A DNA stretch of 64,000 nucleotides from Symsagittifera roscoffensis (taxonomy: Eukaryota > Xenacoelomorpha > Acoela > Convolutidae): contig NC_087064.1 in NCBI RefSeq assembly GCF_963678635.1, forward strand, positions 25,894,189-25,958,188, written 5' to 3'. Below, piece after piece: positions 1 through 15,300 of the stretch. The notes beneath the pieces are model-generated. The model had not been told where the DNA came from, made no database searches, and saw nothing but the letters and a program-made list of their open reading frames with translations. How positions within the stretch are numbered: position 1 is the stretch's first letter; each line of letters starts with the position of its first letter. Made by a program: the position numbers and the translations under genes.

Positions 1-238
1 TGAGTAAATTGTATCTCAAGTCTTATAAAGGATATTTTGCTTATTCGCCGATTAATTTGATCCTTAAACCCAATTTCTGTTGCCATATTGATGCTCACTT
101 ACCAACTTTTCGGTAGTCATTAAAATGTTACCAATTAATTTTTCAAATTATTTATGCTGAAATGCATATTTTTTTCTGCTTTTATGTTAGTTTATCTCCA
201 GTTTTTACTTATAAACCAGCGCTAGTTGAAAGTTAAAA
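1..238. other. Upstream flank / 5' leader of teneurin
   Basis: AT-rich sequence with no open frame. An in-frame TGA at 227-229 lies just before the ATG at 239, so translation of this exon cannot begin further upstream without another splice. No clear TATA box or initiator stands out, so the transcription start may be outside the window. Confidence 0.5.
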
Positions 239-617
239 ATGCCTCATAATAACCACATGCCATATTCGTACCAAGCGCTCTGTTCCCCGCTTGCTTCCCG
301 AATGGCGGCTATGAGTGCAGCGGGTGGCCACCACGCCCCTCACCCGTCAGTAGTTGACGAAAATCAACCCCCGCCTCCCCACCCCCACTTCCAGTCAGAC
401 TTCGATTCCCTCTGGAAGTACCCCTTCGCTTTCCATCCCGCCATGTTCCAACAGCACTCCACTGGCCATCGCAGTTTCGCAGGAGTGGAGTTAACCCACT
501 TTCCCCCCCATCACCACTCCCCCATGACCCCTCTGAAATATATCACAGCCCATCGTAACTTCAACCCCCACCATCAGCATACGCAAAGTTATCTTATCGA
601 TTCCATATTAAATCAAG
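239..617 (+). CDS. Teneurin exon 1 (cytoplasmic, His/Pro-rich)
   Basis: The first ATG of the open frame sits in an AAAA-ATG context, 12 nt after an in-frame TGA. It encodes residues 1-126, rich in His and Pro with runs such as PPPPHPHF and FPPHHHSP, as expected for a disordered intracellular tail. The donor AAG|GTCAGT is at 618 and the exon ends in phase 1. The next exon restores the frame exactly. ATGs at 257 and 302 are possible alternative starts. Confidence 0.75.
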
Positions 618-3600
618 GTCAGTTTTGGATCAATAATCTTCGCCGAATTGTAGTTTGATGTGTCCTTCGGGATGAATGATGCATTTAATTTTTTGCAATT
701 TTTCGATTTTTCGACTTAGTGCTTAGTTTTGTCTTATAATTTTGGTTTTAGTATTTTAGTTTCTAAAAAATGGTTTTTCAGCTTTGCATCAATTGTTTAA
801 GCGTACGTGGCGCGGCAGCTATTCAATTTGGTTAAACCAAGAATGTATGATACAGCTCAATATAATTCTTTTTCCGCTAAAAAAAGCCAAAACAATGAAT
901 TTTGGTTTTTATACTAGATCAAAAATAAATGTTGAAAATCGATTTTTATAAAATCTGCATATTTTCTGTGCCTGTGACCTTGCCAATTTTGCTGGTTTTT
1001 GAAATAATTATCCCGTTGTCTTCCTCATTTCAGCTACTTCTCGGGTGAACCCTTCCGGTGGCACCGGGCCCGAAATGGACTCGGCTACCGCTGCTGCCAC
1101 TCTCGGCAGACGCCCTCTAGGCGGAAACAACGCACACCGATCTTCACTAGCCAATCAGAGTCGCATTAGCGCCGCCTCCCACCACAACCAGACCAACCCC
1201 ATGCTGCTCAACGGGGGAGGACTCCGGCAACAAAGTGCCAACATGGAAGACCACCCGGTGGCACCCGAGGAGCTGATGCTGCAGTTTGCGACCCAGAATG
1301 GAATCGGAACCATGTATATTCCAGGAAGTAAGTAGTTCAAGACGATTCTATGAAAAAGTTTTTTGGTTGCCTCCTCGAAAACAGGAGGTGACCAAAAAAG
1401 GTCATACGGCGGGTTCAATTCAATTTTCGTATTGACGTCTTTTTGATTGTGATTCAAATTGCATATGAATTTTTTGAAAAAATCAGTGTCGAGAAAATTT
1501 TTGTAAACTAGTTATGCTGATTTGTGATGGAATGATTGACGCTGATGTATGATCTGGATTGTTCTGTAAACCTTTTTTGGTTTGTCTCCCGACCGAATTT
1601 TTCTTGTAATGAAACTGTGCGTTTTTTGTTCCGACCATTAAAAATGAGCAGGAACTTTGTATGCGGGTGTGTGTGTGTGTGTTAGTTTTTTTGTTTTCCA
1701 CGCAAAATCAGCTACCACAAATAATCATCGGAGAGAGTTCATTGGTATATCATATTGAAGCCTTCATTCAGTCGTCATTCGAACAATAATAAAAAGTTTC
1801 GAACAAACTCTCCGAGAAAAACAGGTTTAAAATGTTTAATAACTTTTTTTTTAATTTTGAGCTCACAAAACTTGATTTTATTAACAAAAAAATTAATTGT
1901 AGATGTTTCTTTCAGCGCTTATTTGACAATTCAAAAAATATAAAACTATTATATAAAAAAAATAAGAAAAAAATGTTTTTTTTTTTCTAGTTTTAATTTT
2001 GTTTTCTTCTTTTTTGGTATTCATTTTTTGAAAACAAATAATGTCGATCATGCCTAATTCTCTAATTCTGGTTCATTCACTAATTCGCTACGCGATCATA
2101 TAGTTCTCAAATCACTCAAGCCACTAAAAACTAACCTAATTTGAATAAAATTTTTAAAACGTTTTTTCCCTATTTTTTATGAACATGGTCGGAACATTCT
2201 GCGCTACTTACACAGCAACCGGCTATCCTAGTTTTTCTTTGGCGTTATTTTTATCTCGTGATTCGATTGTTTTGTTTCCATTCTATTCGTTTGGATTGAC
2301 TCCTTTTTAAGCCCACCCCAGTGCTATCCAAAAAACTATGTAGGATTAGTTTGATTTAACTTATGACGGTTTCCTTTCAATTCCGTTTTTTCATTGGCGC
2401 AATTTAAATATTCCAAAATCACTTTTTTTATGTAAAAAATGAGCTAATGTAAGTTTTTTTTAGGAGTTGCAGATTTGTTGCAGCTTAAAATTTTTTCTTT
2501 GCTTATTAATTTATGCCATATCTATCGGCTCACTTGCTATATTGCTTGCTGCCATATGTTTTTAGTTGTATTGACTAACTTAGAAACAATCTTTGAAACT
2601 TGCGAATGTCGTCAACTGTGATTGATTCGTTTTGATGTAAGTTTCGTGAAAATATTGATAACCATTTTATGAATTTTTTTGGATTATTTTTTTCTCTTTT
2701 TGAAGTATTTTTTCTCACAAATCAGCTGAGGTCGAATTAAGTTTTTGACATAAATTTACGCTCATGGGATTTAAAAGAATTGAAAATAACTTTTGACGAG
2801 CAAGTTTTGTTCCGACTATTTCACAAAGTGAAGGGAAGAAAGTATGAAAAGTATTACGTACGTTCAATTTTTCAAGAAACTCTTGAAGAGAAATATTAAG
2901 GTGACAGTTTTAAACGCGTTGAAACCATTTTTTAATTTACGGGCTTACGAAATTATTCGTAGTGTGGTTTTTCCTAGCACTCATTTTTAAAATCTGAATT
3001 TTGGAAATATAAAAGAAACAGAAAAAAGTCTTGTCTTTTGTTCGAACTTAATTTTTTTTAAAAGGAAATTATTCTCATTTCAACTTGACTCCACAGGTAG
3101 CTCCTTTTCCGCTCTTTTGTGAATTGCGCAAATCAATTTCAATTATGACTGCCCGTTACTTCCCAAGGACTAATATGAACGACTGACCTAATTATAATAA
3201 TTGGTTTCCTGACCTCTCTCAGTTTTTTTGGACGGTTTCTTTTCTATTTTTTTTTTTCAATTATTCCACTAAGTTGATGCAAGGCTAAAGTTTGAAAACC
3301 CGCTAATGTGTTGATAATGTGATCTTGAAACAGTACCTGGCGATGATTATAATCAGGCACCTCATTCAATCCCCATCGCAGGGTTATTTAATCCCTCTAA
3401 GAGGCACGGCACATGAAATACAATATGGGGCTTTACAAAAGATGTAAGGCAAAAAAGTTCATTTTGAAAGTTGAAGTGAATAAATGCATGAAGAGTCCCG
3501 TATTAGGTCTTCTTAAGTATAGATTTACTTTTTCTCTTCCCTGTGTATTTGATTTCTGGGTAGAAGTATTTATTCTTTATTCTTTGAGCTAAGATAACTT

Positions 3601-6600
3601 TTCTTCGCTTGAAGTGTGGTTTTTAAGCTTGAGTCTTTTCGGCATTTTCGGTCTTTTTTTTATCTGCAAGAAAAAAAAACATTTCAATTTTATGCCGATT
3701 AAATAATTTCATCTTTTGGTACCCCGTCGGGTCAATCAAACTGATTGATATTATCTACAAGTGACCAACCGAGATACCTAATTGGAATCCATAAGTGGCC
3801 AAATGCGAGCCAACTAACAGAAAACTCAGCTAACCGATTATTGAATATATTAACCGTGTCTTTAAATGGCGCTTTTTGATTAGAATTATATCAAAAGAAT
3901 GATAAGTAGCTATTTAACACCGGTTAAAAATGAAATAATTTTGATCTTTTTGTTTGATAAAATTTTCGATCCTGTGTTTATTCGTAAACTTTTGATAGTG
4001 ATTTTTGACTTTTTCTCCTAATTGGCTGGCCTGTTTCGTCCCAGTACTTTTCCGGTTCTCACAGTGACTGGGCTCTTGGGCAAATTAGGCAATTGATGAA
4101 GCGAACAGAACCTGCTGAAGTGGGTCAACTGATTTGATTATTGGCTTTTCATTCATTTGAGGTGTTAATTAAAATCAAACCCAGTCACCATATTGAGTGT
4201 TCGAGGATCAATCACCACGTCGATAATTGAGACTGAAATAGAGAAAAAAAATCCAATTATAGGGCAAAATCTGATTGATTAAAACGAAATGGAACACTGT
4301 AAAAGTGATTTCCATTATAATCACCCGCTCTAAGAACTCACAAATTCGTTAACTTCAAAAACTGACCCATCAGCGATTTCAAAAATTGTGACATCCCTTT
4401 TTCGGGTGTTTATTTCTTCTCTTGTTATAATTTTTACCAATTAGATGAGGTTGAAATAAAAATCGGCCCTAATAATGAGGCGTTACCTTACTACGGGGTA
4501 AATATGAATAATGTCGCGATAATTAGTGGTGAAAAAAGGGAACGCCTTTTTGTTGCAGCCTTATTAGTGTAGCCTTACATCATAAAACCTGATCTTCCAC
4601 TCAATGCCTTTTGTTTTCTAATCTCAGGGGATAAAATTGATTCCGAAGGTCTGTTCCCCTAAAAATATGTTTAAAATGCAAGTAAAACCTCAATTTTTCA
4701 GTCGTTGATGCATTTATTTAATTTTGCAGAAATTCGAGAATGTAGAAAATTTGATTATGACGGATGTTTGGTGTGTTAACTTTTACGATTTGAAATTCTA
4801 AAAACTTAGAGATTTTTTGCTTTAATTATTGTCCGATCACCTCTTGATTTGAGTTGGACTGAAATCGGGTGCTGTTATTTTTTTTCTTGTTGTTCTTTGT
4901 TGTTTTTCTAATTCAATTTTTAGATGGGACCGCATTTGGGCTCTCCGAGAATGAAGTGAAAAGAGAATGAAGTTGTTACACTTTTTCGAAGTATGGATTA
5001 GCTTGTGTTTTTCCTCCAGAAATTTCTAATCACGCGGAGACCAAATTACGCGGCGTTTTTTAAAAATTATTTTGGCTATTATGCGCCCATTTTTGCAGCT
5101 TTATTCCTATTCGATTGCCCTCTTTCTTTGAAAAAAATAACCGAATGAAAAATACTATTTTATTGATAGAAAATTCGAAAAAAATGGTTCGGCTTTTCAT
5201 CTAACCATTTGAGCATAAGTTTCTTTTGTTGGACATTCTGTGCTACTTACGCAGCGATCGTCTATCCTTAATCATTTTGGCCAGATTTATTTTTAAAAAT
5301 TCAAATCCAGCGAGTGCTTTGGAACCCCAAAATTCCTAAAGCGTATCAATTTGATCAAAGAAACTGAAAAACTCGAAAAAAAAATTAAGGTAATCAATCG
5401 TTTTTTTCCTCTTCATGAATTGCTTAACGCTTTTCCATCTTTCAGTTTGTAATAATTTTTTTCAGGCTGTATGTTTTCTTTCATTTTCTGAAGAATATTA
5501 ATCAGACAATGTTTTTACTAAAGTAGATAATATAACACCAATTTATAAGATTATACAATATTCTATCTAAGTTTTTAATGATGTTAATTTTAAGATTATA
5601 CAAATTTCAATTTTATCAATCTTATCAATAATAACATTTTTTTTCCAAGATTTAGATCAAATGTTCCTATTGTTTTGTAAATTCGAAAAACCGAAGTAAT
5701 TTTAAGGCATATCAAACGCAGTTTTATCCAAAGTATGGTTTTTTCACCGTTATATTTTAGGTATTCGAATTTAAACCGAATTGATTGCCAATATATGTTT
5801 ATCTTGCGACTGCAGTGTTATAAGCTCAGTTGAATATTTTGCATCGCAAGTTGTTTGATTTAGTGCAGTTTGTTGCAACATTTAGGCGTTAGTTCAACAT
5901 CATATTTAGTTATCACGTTTATATTAATGAAAATAATTGCTGCCTGGAAAAAAGTAGCTTCAAAGTAGTACAAAAAGACGAGTTGCTCATACTTATTTTC
6001 GAATACCAAAAAAATATCTTGACTGAAAATTGAGTGAGAGATTCCCTGTTTCTGTAGGACTAATTATCTGTTATGATTCTTTTTTATTTCTAAGTAATTT
6101 CGGTCGAAAAGTTAATCATTAGTTTTGGTCTTTGGAAGCAGTAAATAAAATTAATCATGAATTTTTTTTAGTTTTTCGGTTTTTGTTTTTAGTTGTTTAA
6201 AAAAATTCATTTTGGCATTTAGGAGGTATAGATTGTCCAGTAACAAAAATTCAAATGGTACAAAATAATTGAACTAGATATTTAATTTCAAAAAGGAATC
6301 TTAATTTTGAGGAAACCATAAAGTTCGGAACAAAAATTGTTTTTTTTTCCAAAAAATAATGTTTTTTTTTATGGTTTAGTTGAATTGAGTAGCTCTTCCT
6401 TATCGTTATAATGGTAATGCTTATAAACAATGTTCGACGTATTCAGAAATAAAAATGATGGCTAGTTATCGTGCGTGCAAGTCTTACAGAAATTTCCGAC
6501 CACATTAAAAAAAAAGTTTCTTCTTTTCAAATTGTGTCATTTTTGTTCGTTTAGTGATGAGCATTCAACGAAAGCACATGTGTTTACGAAAGCTCAAATT

Positions 6601-9296
6601 TTTGGCATTGTCATTAGTTATAGTAAACTGGGCAAATTTGATTACAATTTTCATTTAAAAAAACATCGAAAAATGAGTAGAAAAACACTCTAACTCATCA
6701 AACTTCAAAAAAAATTAATGTCTATTAGTTTTTTCTGCTTTTACTTGAAAGAAGGCGCTAAAAAAATTTGGAAGCTTAAATGAAAGTTTCACGGCTTATT
6801 TTTTTATATGAAGCTTGCTTGCTCGCTTTTTCTACTCCAATTTAAACTTTAAAAAAATTAAATATGGTTCGAATCACGGCTGAGAGGGCTTTAGTATGAT
6901 TGTAAACTCGAAGCATACCGATGACATTGCCTGATTTTGCGTGGAAAAGGAATACCAAGTTTGTCCCCATGCTCAATGGTCGGAACAAAAACACTAATTA
7001 AGTTAGGCCAATTATTCAGCGCTTTACTTTCTTCTATCTCTGCGGAACTCATGAGCAGCAAAAAAAATGAAACTGCTCCGCTGATGACATCGTAGTTAAA
7101 TGCATCTTCTGACTAAGAAATTTGAATAAAACTAAAATCAACGCTTAAAAATTTTCTGAAAGAAAAACAAGCATTCTAGTTTGTCATAAACGTTTGTCTG
7201 GTATGTTTGATAATTAATCCGTTAATTAAATTTTTGATTTAAAGAAGAAAGCGATGAATTGTTTTTACGCGTGGTGTTTTTTTTTTCGGTCAATTTTTGA
7301 CTTTTGACATTGCTATTTTGACGGAATTTTTTTTGACATCATCCGCTAGGTATTGTTGTCTTGGAATGGAAAAACAATATTTCATATGTGATCTTTTTGA
7401 ATAAATTCAGGGGGGCTTAAGAATTTCCAGTTTGGACAATTTGGGACTATTAGTTCGCGTTATATTTCGCGCTATTGCCGCATGAGCCAAGATTTAATTC
7501 GGCTTGAAAATCGTTCCAAATTGGTTGAAACAGACTATTTGTCAGAAGTGCTACATTAGTAGGAGCGAGTTTCATCACATGATACTTGGGGGGATGACAT
7601 TTTAAAATTCTCAATTTTTTTTTAAACTTTTTTTTGAAAAACTCATCTATTTTTAAGCAAATACTGCTACATAGATTTTAAAAGGCATTCAGAACATTCA
7701 GGGCTTCGCCCTGATACGAGCAGTTTTGTAAAAATTTTGGTTTCTGTATAACTTCTCTTTCTGTGGGTTGGCTGTGTTTTTTAAGGCATGCGCGTCCATC
7801 CCATCTTCAAAAACTTAACCAATTAATGAGCGCTTTCTTTTCATTTTCCTCTTGAAACGCATGAGCAGCAAAAACGAGTAAGTTACTGATGCTTCATTAG
7901 ATAAATGCATATTTGAACGCTGATATCATTCTGAAAAAAAATAAGCCAAATTTTTGTAAGGTTGCGTCTGGTTTGCTTGATACATAGTTATTGAGAATGA
8001 TTATTTATAAAGTTTATTTTTGAATCCTGTTTTCTTCGTGAGCTCATTTCACTCAAATTGTATGCCATCGTTTTATAGTTGTCAATCTTCGCATTGAAAA
8101 AAAATTATTTTGAAGTTCTGATTAGCATCTCGTAAAAACAGCTTAGGAAAGCAAATTAGCCTTCAATTCTTCCCGATTTGTTTTATTTTTATACATTTGG
8201 TGCTCCTTTGATCCCATATGTGGGTCGCATGTGGTTCGCTCAACGATCTTTGTCTTCTTGTTCAACATTTCCTCCTGGAATGGATGAAAAAAAAAACAAT
8301 TTGCCCAGTAAACAGTACCAAGTAAGCATAATATTTTTGTCTGCTGTACTGCCAGATCGAATAACCTAGTCAAAAAAACTTCGCTCAAATAATCGAAAAG
8401 CTAATGAATAGAATTACAAATCATTATCAAGTATATCGAAATTGCATCAATTTTTTGAAGAGCTAAAATAATCAGCCTGACTGTTTAAGATTATCGGACC
8501 AAATGTTTAGTTTTCTTATAATAATTTTCCAAGCTCAGAGGTTTCTGTTATGAAGTTCTCGGCCGTTTGAAAGATAAGAGCCTACTCTCCCCCTCTCAAA
8601 ATAAGCAGAGTCCGATGGCTGATTAGTTGCTTCACCTGTCCTGCAGTTTACCCTGTGTTATAAGTATGTTTGCATTAGCCACCGGGCTATATTTGCAGAA
8701 ATATCCCCCAAATGTGTACCCCTATATTACTCTGTATCTGTGCCGCTATACCCACCAACGCTGATTAGAAGCCGTTTGCTATAACAATAAGCAATCAGAG
8801 CAACTACTTGCTGTTATCTTGGTAATAACTTCTCTGGTCAACTTTTTCTATCTACCTATTTTTGGCATGCCGGGAAGATAAGGTTGAAAGTAGCGCTGAG
8901 TTTATAGTTGGTCTCATTTTCAGTTCTGTTGGTATAATAAAGTAAAGATACTGATGCTGTACATCCGTGTGCCAACTTGTCACTTTTCCTTCTCTGCAAA
9001 CAAAGTACTAACTTTCTAATAACTTGGTCGTTCTTGCTCTCTCTAACTTGACCAGTGTAGATCAAATGTTTACTACCATCTATGTATTACATATGCGCCC
9101 TTGCACATTATAATTCTAAAATAGTGGATGATAGATACTGTTTATGAAATTAAGTCGGCCCCATATCGTGAACAAACATCCGTCCTGCTCTTTCATCGAC
9201 TATTTGCCATCAACACCGTTGCTATCTACAAGCTTTTGATTGATTTGATCTTGATAATTCCAGTATTAATACCTGAAACTTGTACCAGCAAACTGT

Positions 9297-9331
<35 letters not shown>

Positions 9332-12300
9332 ACTTCCTAGAAGAATAGCCTAAAAATTAGTCGCTTTACTAGTAGTTGTTAAGTTTTCATAATGATCAAG
9401 CTTATAGTATCTTGGCTAACCATCGAATTCCTAACGATTATTTTTTCATTCCACCTGACAAACTGAATGTCTTGTGATGATCCATCCCTAGATGATTTGT
9501 CACTGTTCAAATAAATTGAAACACTGATCAAAGTTTGCGCGTCAAAGTTGGTAATAATTTTACGCAACCTGATTACATCTACCCTAACGAGCTAGTGAAG
9601 CCATGTTGATGTGATTTATTAGGCCTAATTTTTGTTTCTTCACCCCATCTATCAATCGGGGCGGGTGTCTTAACTTGAAGAGACAACCTAGATAGAACAA
9701 GATTTATTCTCTTCATTCGCCAATAAAACCAGACTCTTTCCAATTTTTCCTTGCTTCTATATTACCATTAATGAGTTGTTTTTCCCTCGACTCTCTGTGA
9801 CTTCCCTCTTGATGCCATAATTAATGGTGGCAATATAAACAAGCATTGCCGCTCTCAAGTAACGAATTTAAATGCCTGAATATTCTTCACTTTCGTTACC
9901 CAATACTTTTCATACTTGATATATCACCAACACTCTTTTGAACTCTTTAAAGTCTACTCGTGCAATCGATGACAAAATAGAATTTGTTCAAGAGTCGAAG
10001 CAGTTTGTTGTTGGAGGGAACTTTAGTTCAAACAATCTCGACTTCGCCTGTCAATTTGTCCTGCGAATCTTTCTATTGTTCTGTTGTTTCATCTCAAAAT
10101 TGACAAAACTTCGTTTCCATTACCATATTTAGATTTGATCGGGACTTACGTGTCTTTCTGTTCCTGGATTTATTATCACTTCAAATTTTTAGTCAACCCA
10201 ATTATTAGGGGAACCTTTCACAGAGCCTAGTTGTTAAATGAAGATATTTAGAAACTAAGTGGTAAAGAACAGTTTCAGTCAAAAGCCTCGTTATAAACGG
10301 TGTCGCTTTATTATCTACCCTTATTTGTAATTGTGCTACTCATTTAAACTTTGAAATTAAGGTCATTGCTCTTTTTCTTCTGGCTGCAATAAAAGTAGAC
10401 TAATTTGCCATAAATATTTCACAGGCTTCCCATTTGCATCTATCTATAAACATTTAGTCTAATTTTACTTACAGTTTTTAATAGGTAGCTGGTAGCATAA
10501 CTTTACTTATTGCATCGGCCAAGTTATATGTAATTATTGTGTTTGACGAGTAAATTGTTATCTATGTTTCTTGGCGCGGGTTATTATAAAGATCGAAACT
10601 GCCTCGAAAACTCAGTTCGCCCGAAGTTGTTTGTAACCAACAGTCCTCTTATTGGCGGCCAAAATAACCCTCAAAGTAGCCGCCCGTACTTTTACGTAAG
10701 TCCCGAGCAGTCGTCGCCCTCGACATCGGGAGGTACTGGAACGACAAACTCGGGTTCGAATCCCTGCGTCGATCCCATTTACTACGAAATCCAGTCTCCC
10801 GAGAACCAACTCCTCGAAAAACCAAAGTGTGACCGACGATCAACCGGGTCGTCGAAATATGGAAACCAGGCCAACAGTTGTAGTAACGAGCTGTACTTCG
10901 TTTCAGCACCTGGAAACGCTTCCACTCCTGGAGATGACAGGGTTCAGTATGTCAAGGGAAACTCCCCCAATGGTCAGGATGAGTTCGAAATGCAGGGTGG
11001 AATGGTTCCAGGGACAGGGGCGGGTGGCAGCATCATCTGGCCGGCAACAGTCTCAAGGGGGTAAGCTCTAAACCTTCACCTAATTTAATTAGCAAAATCA
11101 CACAAAATAGTTTCAAATCAATCTCGTTCGCTCAAAGTTGTCGAAGCCCTCGAATTACAAATAACGTCCCGGATCGCGTATATATATATATTGAGTTATC
11201 TACAGAAAAGAAAGTTCGTGATGAGGGGAGTGTTGTTAGAATCGCATTGGCATCAGCATGTCCGAATTTGAAAAAAAAATTCTTTTTTTAAATTGAAATT
11301 GTGGGATTATTAAGTTCTCGAACACTCGTGCGACCCATTGTTTGAACTGTCATCGTAGTTCTGACCAATTATTGTCGAATAAAAATAATCATTTATGCTC
11401 CTAATTGAGGCGTCATCTTTTTATATTTTAAAAGTTGACTTTCACTATTCAATTGACAATCAGCTTTCAAATGTCACTTTCAATAAACTATTTTGATTTC
11501 CATCTTAATTGAGTCGTTGGTTATCAAAATTATTTTGGGAGAGGTTGAAATAAAATCACATCGCGTAATGACTAGAACTGTAACACTACCTGTCTTATTG
11601 ATAAGAGATGCTTGACAAGTCCCATTCAGTTGTAATTACGCTTTCATAACCCCTTCCTCGTCCCCTTGATGTTCCCGCGAGTGTGAAATCAAAAACAATA
11701 CACCCCCTTTGTTTACTTTTCCTTCTAATCATCCTTCTATTGTTCCTTCTCCCTATTTTTCCAACATATCTGAACTTCCGTTTTTACCATTGATCAAAAA
11801 TATCACCTTTATCTTAATAGTTCTTCACAACAAACTCTGTTTCTAATTTATTCATATTGTTCTGTAAAATAATTTTCATGAGATAAACGTGGAGAAAGAT
11901 TCAGGAGGAAGAAAATACAGCTTAGAGCGCGTTTTTCTATACTAATCTCATGAATCACAAAGTCTCGCCAAAGTCGAGTGTTGATCTTATTCATTTGTTT
12001 TTTTTCCACTTGATTCAATTTTAACCAGGTTTTGCTTGAATTCATTATTTCAATGCAATTTGAATTAATTTTGAATATTCAATAAATATTTAAAGATCAA
12101 AATTAACAAGCTGGTTTCACAAAAAAAAAGAAAAAATCGAATTAATTTCCGCGGTTTTTTGAATAGTTTTGCGCACTTCGAAAAAACTAGGTAGCTCCGG
12201 CATGTACTTCAAATCACTTTGGACGAACAGTTAGTGATGATTCAAAACAATATAATTTTCAAGTTCCATAATGAAATTTTCACCTAGAACGAAATGTTTT

Positions 12301-15300
12301 GATCGAAACTTTTCTGCACTACTTTCTAAAACAGCGAGGATAAATTTTTTCTTCAAAAAATGTGTGAACAAAATTTGTGAAATAGTTAAGCCAAATACAT
12401 TCTGCTGTTTCATTACTTCTAAGGAGAACCGTAACTGATCACCCTGTGCTGTTTATTTCCCAGACTGCTCAGTTTAATGGAGAAATGGGAACAAAGTCTC
12501 TAAGTTTGGTCTCAGGGGGCTCCGATATGCGGCTTTAAAATTTTACCCACCGACTGTGATCATAGTAAACAAAGTGCGTCAGAAAAAAAAAACAAAGAAA
12601 ATTAAGGGAAAACAAAGCATATTCAGACGAGATTAAATGTTTTAGTCGTTGTTTATTTGATGAAAGCACAAGGCCGCTAGAATTGCCGGTGGTAATACGA
12701 GACAAATTTTCTTCAACATTTTTTTCCACATTAAAAATGGAGGTTTGTAAAATAAATATTGACAAGCGCTGAAGTGAAAATATATTGCTCCATATTTTAT
12801 GGTGGCGGTATAACGCAAATGGTGCCTTGGCTAATAAATTTTTATGCGATATAACTAGCCGGCAAATCATAGATCCTCCGAAGCGAAAAGTCACAACAGG
12901 GTGGGGCTATGTTTCTTCATAAAACCGGGAAGGTGATTAAAGCGGAAAAAATCCGGCCAATGATTTGTTTAACTTTCTGGCTGTTCTCTTAAAGCAACTT
13001 TTAGAGAAACACCGGCTTTACAGACGATCGGCGATCGAAAAAAAAATTTGTCCCTAGCAGCTAGAAGAATATTGGTATACAAATGTTTTTCCGTGAAAAT
13101 TAGGAACCCGAAATACAGGCCTCATACGAGGTCAAGTTATATTTCATATTGAAGCTTCTTCTGTTGTTATTTGGTCTGCAATCATAAAGATATTTTTACT
13201 TTTCAGGATGCTGTCGATTGCTTAAGACTTCGTCAATTTTTGACATTCCTTAAAAAGTCTAAAAATATATACTTAATCGCTAAATCAGATATTGTTTATT
13301 AGTTTTTGAAGTCTAGTTCTAGTTTTTGGTCTTTCTAATCACTCACAAAAGAAAAACGACTAAATATATTTTAATTTTTAAAAATTATATAGTGGTTCTA
13401 AAGTTTGTCACTTTTGGTTTCTTCTACCGTCTTTTATTGTTGTTACGACCATTGAAAGTTTTTGCATGTTTTAGTTTTTTCCAGGCATAATTAGGGATTG
13501 AAGTTTTTTGTTTTAAGTCTAACTTTGAGCTATTTTTTGTAATTATTTAGGCTATTATTGGTCTTATAAAAGCACAATAAGCTTTCGCTTTTTTTTTCTC
13601 ATCAAACCATTCACAAAAAAAAATGACACAGAATTTTAAAAAAGAACGAACCATTTTTTTTCAGTTTTTCTGAACCTCGTCGGAACTTGTGAGCTTCTTG
13701 CGCAGCAACTCTATTTTTGTTTGAGTTCAATTTTGTTTTTTGAAAAAGGATCTTGGCAACTATTTTTACCCTATTGCAAAGGACGCGAACCTCGTTACAA
13801 GTCAAGATTTCACATATGCTTAACCGTTGAATTCGTTAAGAATATTCTTTAAAAATTTAATAATTTTTTCAAGTTTCTGCTCAATATATAGAACTAGAAA
13901 AAGAGATAAGTATTTTACTTCTAGTAACCTAATTGTTGGACAGATTCACTTGCATGAATTCAATTTCGGTTGATTACGAGTCGAAGTAATTCACTGCTTG
14001 GTCTTCTATTGCAAAAAAGTAACGAAAAAACAAGACTGCTCGTATCAGGGCAAAGCCCTGAATGTTCCGACTGCCTTTTAAGGTTTTTTGGAGCACAGTA
14101 AATACATAAATATCATTAACATATTGAATGTAATAAAAAAAAATTCTAAAATTTAAAATTTTTTCTTTGAAAATCATCCCCCCACACGCCATATAAAGTT
14201 CAAAAGAATAGATTTCGCCCCTATTAACTAATCAACTATGGCAAATAAGCTTCGTTGAACCAATTTGGAACGTGTTCTAAGACGGATTAAATCTCCGCTT
14301 ACGCGTTAATAGCGCGAAATATATCGCGCGTTAATTGTCTCAAATTTGGCCAAAATGGCAATCTTTAAACCCCCATTACTTTACAAAAAATGATCACAGG
14401 TAAAATATCTTTTCAAATTTAAGCTCAGGACAACAATACCTTTTGAATGATATAAAAAAAAATTCCGTCAAAAATGGCTAGTTAAAAAGTCGCAATTTGT
14501 CTGAAGAAAAAAACCCACCCCGAGCACAAATATTCCGTTACTTTCGTATCGAAACTTGGAACAATCAATAAAGAACACGACTGCTCGTATATCAGGGCAA
14601 AGCCCTCAATGTTCCGACTGCCCCTTGACTGGTTTAGAAAAGCTTTTAAATAAAATTGCAGTAGTTTTTGGAATGCCACATATCAAATACAAAGTTTTAA
14701 AATTTGAGTCGAATCAATATGACCAATTAGCTGGCCTCCCTTCAGTTTTGAACTTCACTATTATGAGCTCGGATAATTCGCCACGCATAAATAATTCGCG
14801 CATTGAAACTAGGAAATGTTAATTGATCATTTTTTAACCGAATTTAAACTAGTGAAAGCATACGCGGTTGAAAACACGAAGATTTCTGGATCGATCCCCG
14901 CACGCTGTCAACATCTTTTGTAAATTGGTCGGAATAGAAAACCATCCCAAACATATATATCTTATCTTCACTTTATTCGAAAAACGGAACAAAAAAGGCA
15001 CATTATTTAGTCCTAGGTGCCAGTATTTAGAAGTTTAAATCTCTTGTGAAAATAACCATTCACGCAATTTTTCATTCCAACCCTAAAATGGAGGATAAAT
15101 TTTATCCTTTCCTTGGCGTTTTTCAACGCAAAGGTAAGTATCACAAATAAAAGTCTGACGGACCAATTTTCTTATCAGATGAACACCTTTTCAAGCCAGA
15201 TTCGAAACGCTGTTTAAAACCTCCAATTTTTTCCGATTGTTAAGATGAAGTAGAACAAAATAGACTTAAACCTGTGCCTTTTGCGTTTCTATCATATATC

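Larger units (their letters stand above)
1328..10591 (+). other. Teneurin intron 2 (9.3 kb, repeat-bearing)
   Basis: AT-rich. It holds family D repeats (1615-2235 and a 3' piece near 5230), a minus-orientation family A copy (7300-7745) between two diverged direct repeats, a CT microsatellite at 9300 and otherwise unique-looking sequence. From about 8.5 to 10.5 kb I see no gene or repeat besides the microsatellite. Short open frames here have no coding character. A further cytoplasmic exon could be hidden. Confidence 0.6.

Noticed and set aside
10612-10909. Two minus frames opposite teneurin exon 3
   Set aside because: Antisense shadows of a coding exon with no splice or motif support.
12535-12894. 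119-codon minus open frame in intron 3
   Set aside because: No recognisable motif and composition like its surroundings. Cannot be supported as a gene.
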